A stretch of 19,490 nucleotides of DNA from Bacteroidales bacterium (GTDB taxonomy: Bacteria; Bacteroidota; Bacteroidia; Bacteroidales; UBA3824). The stretch lies in contig JAFYFR010000115.1 of the NCBI GenBank assembly GCA_017543645.1, forward strand, positions 1 through 19,490, written 5' to 3'. The translations under genes and the position numbers were made by a program. Position 1 is the first letter of the stretch; each line of letters begins with the position of its first letter. Positions 1-5,518 of this stretch are shown piece after piece. The notes below the pieces were generated by a model that saw only the letters and a list, made by a program, of their open reading frames with translations, searched no databases and had not been told where the DNA came from.

Positions 1-53
1 CCGAATATTTTCTTGAAGGTCAAATCCGCCTTCGGGTCGAGGTATTTTGACAT
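1..53 (-). CDS. Rpn family recombination-promoting nuclease / PD-(D/E)XK transposase, 5' end only
   Basis: Only the first 17 complete codons lie in the window; the gene continues beyond base 1. The peptide MSKYLDPKADLTFKKIFG is the characteristic opening of Rpn/PDDEXK_2 proteins (a Y-[IL]-[DN]-P-x-x-D-x-x-F-K-x-[IL]-F pattern), a family of PD-(D/E)XK nucleases often annotated as putative transposases and abundant in Bacteroidales. A strong Bacteroidota promoter lies directly upstream on the same strand (81-112), which fixes this ATG as the start. The catalytic core is outside the window, so activity cannot be judged. Confidence 0.75.
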   Translation of the reverse strand, partial: MSKYLDPKADLTFKKIF

Positions 54-80
54 GGTGCTTTCTGTTTTTGTTTCTAATTG

Positions 81-112
81 CAAAGATAATGGTTGGGGTT
101 GAAACTTGCAAA
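81..112 (-). promoter_or_regulatory. Bacteroidota-type promoter of the Rpn gene
   Basis: On the minus strand, TTTG (109-112) is followed by exactly 20 nt and then TATCTTTG (81-88). This matches the -33 TTTG / -7 TAnnTTTG consensus of Bacteroidota primary sigma factors. Transcription would begin near 74, giving a leader of about 20 nt. Confidence 0.7.
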
Positions 113-123
113 TTTTTTTTAAC

Positions 124-169
124 CACGGAGGGCACATAGGACACGGAGGGACACAAAGAGCACGGAATG
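124..169. repeat. 9-bp tandem repeats (CACGGAGGG type)
   Basis: Five head-to-tail units of 9-10 bp: CACGGAGGG (124-132), CACATAGGA (133-141), CACGGAGGGA (142-151), CACAAAGAG (152-160), CACGGAATG (161-169). A related 9-bp rhythm built on CGAAT continues at about 184-206 (CGAATTAAA, CGAATGAAA, CGAAT) and reappears at 261-274. No coding frame explains it; it is intergenic. Confidence 0.6.
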
Positions 170-230
170 TCTTTTTTTAACACCGAATTAAACGAATGAA
201 ACGAATATCTGCTGTGGCAATAACAAATAC

Positions 231-259
231 AAAAAAATTATTTGTACAATAATTTTTTT
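231..259. repeat. 12-bp A/T inverted repeat
   Basis: AAAAAAATTATT (231-242) and AATAATTTTTTT (248-259) are perfect reverse complements around a 5-nt centre. CGAAT repeats flank the hairpin on both sides. It could act as a bidirectional terminator or as part of a REP/MITE-like cassette. Confidence 0.6.
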
Positions 260-278
260 ACGAATGTAACGAATCCCA

Positions 279-295
279 ACCGTCTGGAAGACGGT
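279..295. repeat. Short hairpin ACCGTCT-GGA-AGACGGT
   Basis: A perfect 7-bp stem with a 3-nt loop, the second of four consecutive inverted repeats in this non-coding region. No long T-run follows directly, so it is not a typical terminator. Confidence 0.6.
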
Positions 296-303
296 ATTTC
301 TGT

Positions 304-349
304 AACCCCGGACATCAGAGCCACACACGTGGCGATGATGTCCGGGGTT
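304..349. repeat. Long near-perfect palindrome (14-bp stem plus inner 5-bp stem)
   Basis: AACCCCGGACATCA (304-317) pairs perfectly with TGATGTCCGGGGTT (336-349). Inside, GCCAC (320-324) pairs with GTGGC (329-333) around ACAC, with only a GA/GA internal loop between the stems. The hairpin is far stronger and more GC-rich than the surrounding AT-rich DNA. A further imperfect hairpin follows (GCCCCGCA at 375-382 with TGCTGGGGC at 392-400). Together they look like a REP-type palindrome cluster. Confidence 0.65.
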
Positions 350-405
350 TTGGGGAAGTGCCTCTTTTGGCGCTGCCCCGCAGTAGGGAAGTGCTGGGGC
401 GGCGG

Positions 406-563
406 TGATTATAGGCGTTTTGGGTGAGGGGAACAGCTGACGGGGCACACGTTTTGGCTGTCTGCGCACTATGGATGCCTTGAACGTGCGCCCGACATAC
501 TTTACAATGGTGATGGTTAGCGTGTTACTTACACTGAGGATTAGAAAAAATATGCGTTTTTAT
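406..563. other. Intergenic, no gene seen
   Basis: The stretch between the palindrome cluster and the terminator of the minus-strand gene contains no convincing coding region. Short imperfect complementarities (GGGCACACG near 450 and CGTGCGCCC near 485) suggest the repeat cluster may extend this far. Confidence 0.4.
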
Positions 564-590
564 TAAAAAAACAGTGAAATTATTGTTCAC
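564..590 (-). terminator. Rho-independent terminator of the coiled-coil membrane protein gene
   Basis: Read on the minus strand just after the stop codon, GTGAA (586-590) pairs with TTCAC (574-578), followed by TG and a seven-T run (565-571). The stem is short, so confidence is moderate. Confidence 0.45.
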
Positions 591-597
591 CATCAAC

Positions 598-1617
598 TTA
601 CTGCAGCCGCTTCAACTCGTTCTCTTTTTTCATAGCGGTGGTGAGGGTAAGCAGCGTGTTGGTGATTTCGCCCACGCGATCGTCCAAAGATGTGTTGATG
701 GGGTGGACGTTGTTGAGCGGCAGGCTCGGAATATCCGCCGAATCCACAAAGTCGATGTTAGGAAACCGCTCTTTCAAACTCTCGTGGAGTATACGTGTAT
801 ATGCCGAGCAGATGTCGCGGGCATCGTACCGGTTCTGGTCTTTAATCATAAGGAGCTGTTTTTCGCGATACCAGCGTTTAAGCTCGTTGAAACGGTCGTC
901 GTTACGTATTTCGCGGCGACCGTTTTCTGATACCGACACCACTTCGCATAGGTCTATGTCGTTGCGGTCGCGCTCCATTTCGCTGCTAAGGTCGGGATGG
1001 TCTACCGAGAATTTTACTCCGTAGAACGACAGCTTGTCGCCATTGTAGCAGTAACGTATTTTGGTAAAGTCGATTCCGATGCTTACTTTGTTATAAAATT
1101 TTGTAATAAAGAGGATTTTTTTAGTTCCCTTGTCGGGCCAGAGCGATTTTAGCCAGCCGGGTTTTTCAACGTTGATTTCAAGGTCGTCGAGATAGTCCTC
1201 TTTAACAATGTAGCCTTTGTTTTCAAATTCAAGCAGCTCGAGTTTGAAAGTGTATTTCAGAGCCGATTGTGCCGTGCTAATCTGCTGGCGGACGCTGAGT
1301 TTGTCGGACAAATCCTTGTTTTCTTTTTCTAACTGCTCGTTTTGTTCTTTAATTTGCTGTAACTCTTGCTTTTGTTGCTCTTGTTCCTGCTGTCGTTTGG
1401 CAATTTCGGCTTTGAGAATTTTGCCGGTGGGCTTAAAAGCAAGTGCGGCAAACATTACACAAACAATGCTCGATATAATCACCGCCCCCGCAGGCAACAA
1501 ATAACTGAAATATGCGCCCGCAGCTATTGTTAACGCCGCGCCCACGCAGCAGCCTATTATGCCAAGGTATGATGACAAATTGTTGTTTTTTAATGCCGAT
1601 AGTGTTTTGTTTGACAT
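598..1617 (-). CDS. Membrane protein: two TM helices, coiled coil, uncharacterised C-terminal domain
   Basis: A protein of 339 aa that I do not recognise by name. From the ATG at 1617 it has a short polar N-terminus, two hydrophobic helices (about residues 18-37 and 41-60, separated by a few residues), a Gln/Glu/Lys-rich coiled coil (about 68-112), and then a mixed alpha/beta domain of about 220 residues. The pattern 'KKILFITKFYNKVSIGIDFTK' without its last residues is reminiscent of DUF4230-like bacterial domains, but this is recalled, not tested. An in-frame upstream ATG at 1665 would add 16 residues but lies upstream of the promoter at 1635-1642, so 1617 is preferred. It is transcribed alone. 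The coiled coil suggests oligomerisation with the C-terminal domain in the cytoplasm. Confidence 0.7.
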   Translation of the reverse strand: MSNKTLSALKNNNLSSYLGIIGCCVGAALTIAAGAYFSYLLPAGAVIISSIVCVMFAALAFKPTGKILKAEIAKRQQEQEQQKQELQQIKEQNEQLEKENKDLSDKLSVRQQISTAQSALKYTFKLELLEFENKGYIVKEDYLDDLEINVEKPGWLKSLWPDKGTKKILFITKFYNKVSIGIDFTKIRYCYNGDKLSFYGVKFSVDHPDLSSEMERDRNDIDLCEVVSVSENGRREIRNDDRFNELKRWYREKQLLMIKDQNRYDARDICSAYTRILHESLKERFPNIDFVDSADIPSLPLNNVHPINTSLDDRVGEITNTLLTLTTAMKKENELKRLQ

Positions 1618-1634
1618 GGTAGCAATTGTTTTTG

Positions 1635-1642
1635 CAAATGTA
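1635..1642 (-). promoter_or_regulatory. -7 promoter element (TACATTTG)
   Basis: TACATTTG on the minus strand matches TAnnTTTG and is followed by GC, as often seen in Bacteroidota. No clean TTTG was found at the expected -33 distance. The inferred transcription start (about 1628) lies between the two candidate start codons of the downstream gene and supports the ATG at 1617. Confidence 0.5.
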
Positions 1643-1859
1643 CAAAAAAAATAAAAACACCGCATTTTTGCATAACACTTTTTCTGTTACATAGCGTTAT
1701 ATTGCATTTTGTGTTATATGTTTTATATTAGTATATCATTGATTAGTTACTACAATAGTTTTAAATAACAATTAAATTATTAATGTACATACTTATAATA
1801 AATAAATTATATAAGGTTATAACAATTGTATGTCATTTTTATATCGAAAGTAATTGCTT
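1643..1859. other. AT-rich intergenic region
   Basis: Very AT-rich DNA with no gene. The only structure noted is ATAACAC (1672-1678) facing GTGTTAT (1711-1717), a 7-bp inverted repeat with a loop of about 32 nt. It separates the minus-strand gene from the 43-bp repeat array. Confidence 0.4.
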
Positions 1860-2289
1860 CCGATACTGAAGCATGCCACCTCAGGGGTAAAAGTGTATGG
1901 TTCTGAAGCAGGAGTATGCCTCCTCAATGGTAAAAGTAGAATGGTATGAAGCTGTAGCATGTCAATTGAGCAGTTGAAGTGCCGTTTCTGAAACTGAATT
2001 TACGATTTCGACATGTCGGAGCGTCGTTTCTGATTCGGATATATGTCATCCGACACTTGGAAGTGTGTGGTTCGGCTACAGAAGAGGTCACTTTTATGGC
2101 TTGAAAGGATACCATCTGCTACAGAAGGGTTAACTTTTGGTAGCGGAGGTGCCTGGTTGACGGCAAAATCAATCACTTTTATGCCTCGAATGGCATGGTG
2201 TGGAAGCGGAAGCGTATACTTTTGGTGCTCAATTGGTATATGTAAGCTACAGACCATATACTTTGACATGTCAAAATCGGCTATATGTT
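1860..2289. repeat. Degenerate tandem array of ten ~43-bp units
   Basis: Ten units can be laid out at 1860-1902, 1903-1945, 1946-1987, 1988-2029, 2030-2072, 2073-2115, 2116-2158, 2159-2201, 2202-2243 and 2244-2289 (lengths 43,43,42,42,43,43,43,43,42,46). Each has a first linker like TTCTGCTACAGAA, a variable 6-8 nt core, a second linker like CTTTTATGGCTCGA, and a second variable core often like AGTGTATGG before the next TT. Units 1 and 2 share CTCANNGGTAAAAGT; units 6 and 7 share GCTACAGAAG and ACTTTT; units 6 and 8 share CACTTTTATG. The two halves resemble each other weakly, giving a sub-period of about 21.5 bp. The 43-nt period is not a multiple of three, so the array is not coding. Confidence 0.6.
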
Positions 2290-2462
2290 CCGGAAAAAAT
2301 CACGTCCCTATACATGAAATGGTTGTGTAAGAAGCAGAACTGCCTGCTCTGAATTATAAATTGATATATATCAGCAGCAACTACATAATACCGGTGTAAC
2401 GATGATATATTTTTACATCACTTATAGTATTTGTTACAATAAAAAATGTTCTATAATTATTT

Positions 2463-2494
2463 TTTGCATTTTCAGAAAAAACAAAGTACATTTG
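2463..2494 (+). promoter_or_regulatory. Bacteroidota-type promoter of the second Rpn-like gene
   Basis: TTTG (2463-2466), a 20-nt spacer, then TACATTTG (2487-2494), a full match to TTTG-N19/20-TAnnTTTG. Transcription would start near 2501, about 16 nt before the ATG. Confidence 0.65.
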
Positions 2495-2516
2495 CGAAAA
2501 TAATGTTTTGTAAGTT

Positions 2517-3410
2517 ATGGCAAAAGTCTGCAATCCTATATACGACACGGTTTTCAAATTCCTTATGGAGGACGAGCGCGTTGCAAAAGTGCTCTTGGGC
2601 GGCATTTTGAACAAAAAAATCGAGACAGTTGAAATAAAAGGGCACGAATGCACGATAGAAAATCCCGACGGAACAAAGGAGACTGTTACGATAGAACTGC
2701 AAAAAGCCTCGGAGCCGGAAGAGGTTATGCGTTTCAGAAAATATTTCGGACTTCAAATGGCAAACGAATCCAACGCCGACGCTGTTACAAAATACCACAG
2801 AGACAAAGAGAGGACACCATACATCGTTAAAAAACCGAGACATATTTATGGAATTTTCATCCTCGGACATTCGCTTGGAAAAGGCTTTGAATATCCGCTG
2901 ATAAAGGGCAGCACTGTGTTTTACGACGAGGACGACAACGTTTTGAACTTTAAATCGCAGTGCGAGTTTCTCAAAGGTATGACGTATCATTTGTATATAA
3001 TTCAAATCCCGTTTTTGCCGGAGAAACCCAAAAAACCTTTGGAAAAGATGTTGCGGGCGTTTGACCAACGTTACAAGCTGGAATACGACTCGAAATATCT
3101 CGAGCTCTCGGAAGACAAAGACAAGGATTCCGACTTCAACATTATTTTCAACCGTCTGCTTTATGCTGCCGCCGACGAACAACTGCGCGGAAACCTCGAC
3201 CTTGAAGACTACGCCGAACGCCTTTTTGCATTTCGCAAGGCGGAAAAAGAAGACCTCGAATACGAATTGAAGGAGACAAAAGTGGAACTGAAGGAGACAA
3301 AAAATCAATTGGCGGCATCAATAAAATTGCTTCATTCAGTTGGAATATCCCCCGCCCAAATAGCTGCGCAACTCAATATCACAATTGACGAAGTAAACAA
3401 AGTTCTATAA
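2517..3410 (+). CDS. Rpn/PD-(D/E)XK family nuclease-like protein (putative transposase), possibly inactive
   Basis: A 297-aa protein of the PDDEXK_2/Rpn group. The N-terminus (NPIYDTVFKFLMEDERVAK, residues 6-24) and the TIELQKA motif (58-64), followed by RFRKYFG (72-78), match the family's conserved fold and E-x-Q-[KR] strand. Family members normally carry a strand with the metal-binding Asp roughly 15-25 residues before E-x-Q. Here the segment between VEIKGHE (38-44) and TVTIELQ is short and shows no clear equivalent, so catalysis is doubtful. The C-terminus has a coiled coil with two identical ELKET heptads (from a 21-bp DNA duplication at 3264-3305), then a helix-turn-helix-like tail (GISPAQIAAQLNITIDEV, 276-293) common in these proteins. 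It stands alone behind its own promoter. In this family transposition is annotated rather than proven for most members. Confidence 0.75.
   Translation: MAKVCNPIYDTVFKFLMEDERVAKVLLGGILNKKIETVEIKGHECTIENPDGTKETVTIELQKASEPEEVMRFRKYFGLQMANESNADAVTKYHRDKERTPYIVKKPRHIYGIFILGHSLGKGFEYPLIKGSTVFYDEDDNVLNFKSQCEFLKGMTYHLYIIQIPFLPEKPKKPLEKMLRAFDQRYKLEYDSKYLELSEDKDKDSDFNIIFNRLLYAAADEQLRGNLDLEDYAERLFAFRKAEKEDLEYELKETKVELKETKNQLAASIKLLHSVGISPAQIAAQLNITIDEVNKVL
3264..3305 (+). repeat. 21-bp direct duplication inside the Rpn-like gene
   Basis: Two adjacent 21-bp copies, 3264-3284 and 3285-3305, share GAAxTGAAGGAGACAAAA. They encode ELKETKV and ELKETKN, one heptad each of the coiled coil, so copy number can change in frame. 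Confidence 0.7.
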
Positions 3411-3498
3411 CTATGCAACCTTGGGGAAAGTCTTAAAACAAGATCTTCTGCAAGTTTTTTTTTGCTGAATCGAATATAAAACTTAATCATATAAAAAA

Positions 3499-5007
3499 AT
3501 GGAACGAAATAAAACATCAATATTATTGCGGATGGCGGCAATACTGCTTGCTGTATTGTGGCTGACCTCTGCCACGACTTTTGCGCAGACCTCCGGCTCT
3601 TGCGGCGAAAATGCAACATGGACTTTCGATACTCAAACACAAACACTGACAATCAGCGGAACTGGCAAGATGGCTGATTATGATGATTATTACCAAATAG
3701 CCCCATGGGAGGATAATAAGGATAATTTAAGTGAAAACATTAAAACAATTGTTATCAATCAAGGCATCACAAGTATTGGTGAGAATGCGTTCGGAGGCTG
3801 TACCTCCCTTACCTCGGTTACCATACCTAATAGTGTTACGGAAATTGGTTGGCACGCGTTCTTTAATTGTACTTCCCTCACCTCTATAACAATTCCTAAT
3901 AGTGTTACCAAAATTGGTTCTGCTGCGTTCTATGGTTGTACCTCCCTTACTTCTGTTACTATTCCTAATAGTGTTACGAAAATTGGTGGTGCTGCATTCC
4001 AAGATTGTACATCCCTTACCTCAGTTTCCATTCCTAATAGTGTTACGGAAATTGATGTATTGGCGTTCTGTGGTTGTACCTCCCTTACCTCTATAACTAT
4101 TCCTAATAGTGTTACGGAAATTGGTGATAATGCGTTTGGAGGCTGTACATCCCTCACATCTATAACTATTCCTAATAGTGTTACAGAAATTGCTATGACT
4201 GCGTTCGTCAACTGTCGCTCTCTTACGTCTGTTACTATTCCTAATAGTGTTACAAAAATTGGTCCTGGTGCGTTCATTCATGTTCCTCATATTTTTTACT
4301 ATGGCACGGCAACCGGCAGTCCTTGGGGTGCCAAAAAACTCAATGATATTGAATGGCTTTATGAAGATGATGCTCATACAATATTAAAAAGATATATGGG
4401 AGATGGCGGCGACGTTACCATTCCTGATAATGTTATGGAAATTGGTAGTAGAGCATTCGATGATTGTACCACCCTTACCTCTATAACAATTCCTAATAGT
4501 GTTACCAAAATTGGTTATGCTGCGTTCTATGGTTGTACCTCCCTCATCTCAATAACTATTCCTAATAGTGTTACGAAAATTGGTGAATGTGCGTTTGAAG
4601 TTTGTACTTCTCTTACCACTGTTAATATTCCTAATAGTGTTACGGAAATTAGTAATGGGACGTTCGAATACTGTACTTCCCTTACCTCTATTACCATTCC
4701 CAATAGTGTTACAAAAATTGGTAGTTCTGCGTTCTACCGCTGTACCTCTCTTGCTTCTGTTACCATTCCAGATGGCGTTACAAGCATTTCGGAATATGCG
4801 TTTGATAGCTGTCAGAATCTTGCTGATATTTATTGCTACGCCAATCCTGACAACCTTTCAGATTATGGCTTTCTCGTTAATTCGGCTACCAAGTTTCATG
4901 TGCCTGCAAAGTATCTCCAGAAATGGAACGAGATTTTGAGCGGAAATTATCCGGATAAAAAAATAACCATTGTTGGTGACCTCAAAATCCGAAAGCAAAA
5001 GCATTAA
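3499..5007 (+). CDS. BspA-like secreted protein with LRR_5 leucine-rich repeats
   Basis: A 502-aa surface or secreted protein. Residues 1-29 form a signal peptide ending ATTFAQ. Residues 35-80 are the short beta domain (WTFDTQTQTLTISGTGKM) that commonly precedes LRR_5 repeats in BspA-like proteins. Fourteen 23-residue repeats of the type TSLTSITIPNSVTKIGxxAF-x-x-C follow, in blocks of eight and six separated by a non-repeat insert (about residues 259-304, with HIFYYGTATGSPWGAKKL). The C-terminal cap (about 398-502) has the usual NPDNLSDYGF and VPAKYLQKWNEI signatures. No type IX secretion C-terminal sorting domain is visible; the protein ends abruptly in KIRKQKH. BspA-like proteins usually serve in adhesion to host proteins or other bacteria; that role is inferred here. 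No TAnnTTTG promoter was seen in the 88-bp upstream gap. Confidence 0.85.
   Translation: MERNKTSILLRMAAILLAVLWLTSATTFAQTSGSCGENATWTFDTQTQTLTISGTGKMADYDDYYQIAPWEDNKDNLSENIKTIVINQGITSIGENAFGGCTSLTSVTIPNSVTEIGWHAFFNCTSLTSITIPNSVTKIGSAAFYGCTSLTSVTIPNSVTKIGGAAFQDCTSLTSVSIPNSVTEIDVLAFCGCTSLTSITIPNSVTEIGDNAFGGCTSLTSITIPNSVTEIAMTAFVNCRSLTSVTIPNSVTKIGPGAFIHVPHIFYYGTATGSPWGAKKLNDIEWLYEDDAHTILKRYMGDGGDVTIPDNVMEIGSRAFDDCTTLTSITIPNSVTKIGYAAFYGCTSLISITIPNSVTKIGECAFEVCTSLTTVNIPNSVTEISNGTFEYCTSLTSITIPNSVTKIGSSAFYRCTSLASVTIPDGVTSISEYAFDSCQNLADIYCYANPDNLSDYGFLVNSATKFHVPAKYLQKWNEILSGNYPDKKITIVGDLKIRKQKH
3802..4278 (+). repeat. 69-bp repeat block 1 (LRR_5)
   Basis: About seven consecutive 69-bp units, each encoding one 23-aa LRR_5 repeat. 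They are near-identical at the DNA level: the core CCTAATAGTGTTAC recurs in almost every unit, and even synonymous sites agree, which indicates recent duplication or gene conversion. Confidence 0.8.
4411..4812 (+). repeat. 69-bp repeat block 2 (LRR_5)
   Basis: Six further units of the same 69-bp repeat, separated from block 1 by an insert of about 130 bp. The middle units again share CCTAATAGTGTTAC with block 1. The first and last units are more diverged (CCTGATAATG, CCAGATGGCG), as expected if expansion takes place in the interior. Confidence 0.75.
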
Positions 5008-5145
5008 CGCCAGAATATTCAAAAAAACTATAAAGGTAAACAATTTTTGACAATTCAGATGCGGTTTTTATATGTCATCGCCGTGATTTTCTTGACGGAT
5101 TTGGAATTTAAGTCAGAAAAATAGCGATATTCAAAAAATAATGTT

Positions 5146-5153
5146 TACCTTTG
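5146..5153 (+). promoter_or_regulatory. -7 promoter element of the signalling operon (TACCTTTG)
   Basis: TACCTTTG matches TAnnTTTG and is followed by T. Only seven bases separate it from the ATG at 5161, so the inferred start site would coincide with or sit within a base or two of the start codon, giving a leaderless or nearly leaderless mRNA. No clean TTTG was found at -33. Confidence 0.5.
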
Positions 5154-5160
5154 TAATGTT

Positions 5161-5517
5161 ATGAAACTGACACATTATATCGTTTTAATCATCTTAGCGT
5201 GCGTACTGTCGTCGTGCTGCACGCCTATTGCCGCCATCACCCAGCATCCCGAGCGGTACAGGGGGAAGACTGTGGTAGTAAGGGGAAGGGTCATCAACAC
5301 CCTCCGGCTCGAAGACCTCAGCTTCTTCACCATCAAAAACCATGGAAAAATCAACGTTACCACCATCAGCTTCCTGCCCGTAAAAGACGACTATGTAAGG
5401 GTGCGCGGTGTGGTAGACGACAAATTTTATTATCAGCGCGACACCATCCTCGTTATCAAAGAGATTGTGGAAATCGACAAAAATGTAAAACCCGACTTTA
5501 ACCGTATGGTAAACTGA
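5161..5517 (+). CDS. Small OB-fold-like lipoprotein
   Basis: A 118-aa lipoprotein and the first gene of the four-gene operon. The N-terminal hydrophobic helix ends in the lipobox L16-S17-S18-C19, so Cys19 should be lipidated. The rest is a small all-beta domain: 'HPERYRGKTVVVRGRVINTL' (about 29-48), then FFTIKN, DDYVRVRGVV and DTILVIKEIVEI. Strand pattern and the V-x-V-x-G-x-V motif are typical of OB folds of the tRNA_anti/BOF type in bacterial envelope proteins. The stop codon is one base from the next ATG, so it is co-translated with the FHA protein. It may be an accessory envelope component of the kinase module; no partner can be read from the sequence. Confidence 0.7.
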   Translation: MKLTHYIVLIILACVLSSCCTPIAAITQHPERYRGKTVVVRGRVINTLRLEDLSFFTIKNHGKINVTTISFLPVKDDYVRVRGVVDDKFYYQRDTILVIKEIVEIDKNVKPDFNRMVN

Positions 5518-5518
5518 C

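Noticed and set aside
188..469. 93-codon minus-strand open frame across the palindrome cluster
   Set aside because: It reads straight through the hairpins and 9-bp repeats, its composition follows the repeats, and there is no promoter; treated as a repeat artefact.
1860..2289. CRISPR array
   Set aside because: Period is regular, but no segment of 20+ bp is constant between units, units diverge throughout, and no cas genes are near.
2000..2330. Open frames of about 90 codons on both strands inside the 43-bp array
   Set aside because: A 43-nt period shifts frame at every unit, so a repeated protein cannot be encoded; peptide composition is unnatural.
2472..3308. 278-codon open frame antisense to the Rpn-like gene
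   Set aside because: It mirrors the plus-strand gene; its translation is rich in Phe/Val/Cys with no recognisable motif, while the plus frame has family motifs and a promoter.
2517..3410. Complete insertion sequence around the Rpn-like gene
   Set aside because: No terminal inverted repeats or target-site duplications could be found around the gene; Rpn genes usually occur without them.
3440..3475. Terminator after the Rpn-like gene (T-run near 3456)
   Set aside because: A long T-run is present but the preceding stem (CTT-CTGC-AAG) is only three base pairs.
4981..5007. Truncated T9SS sorting domain at the end of the BspA-like protein
   Set aside because: The bases after the stop codon do not resume a recognisable sorting domain in any frame; absence is noted but a frameshift is not supported.
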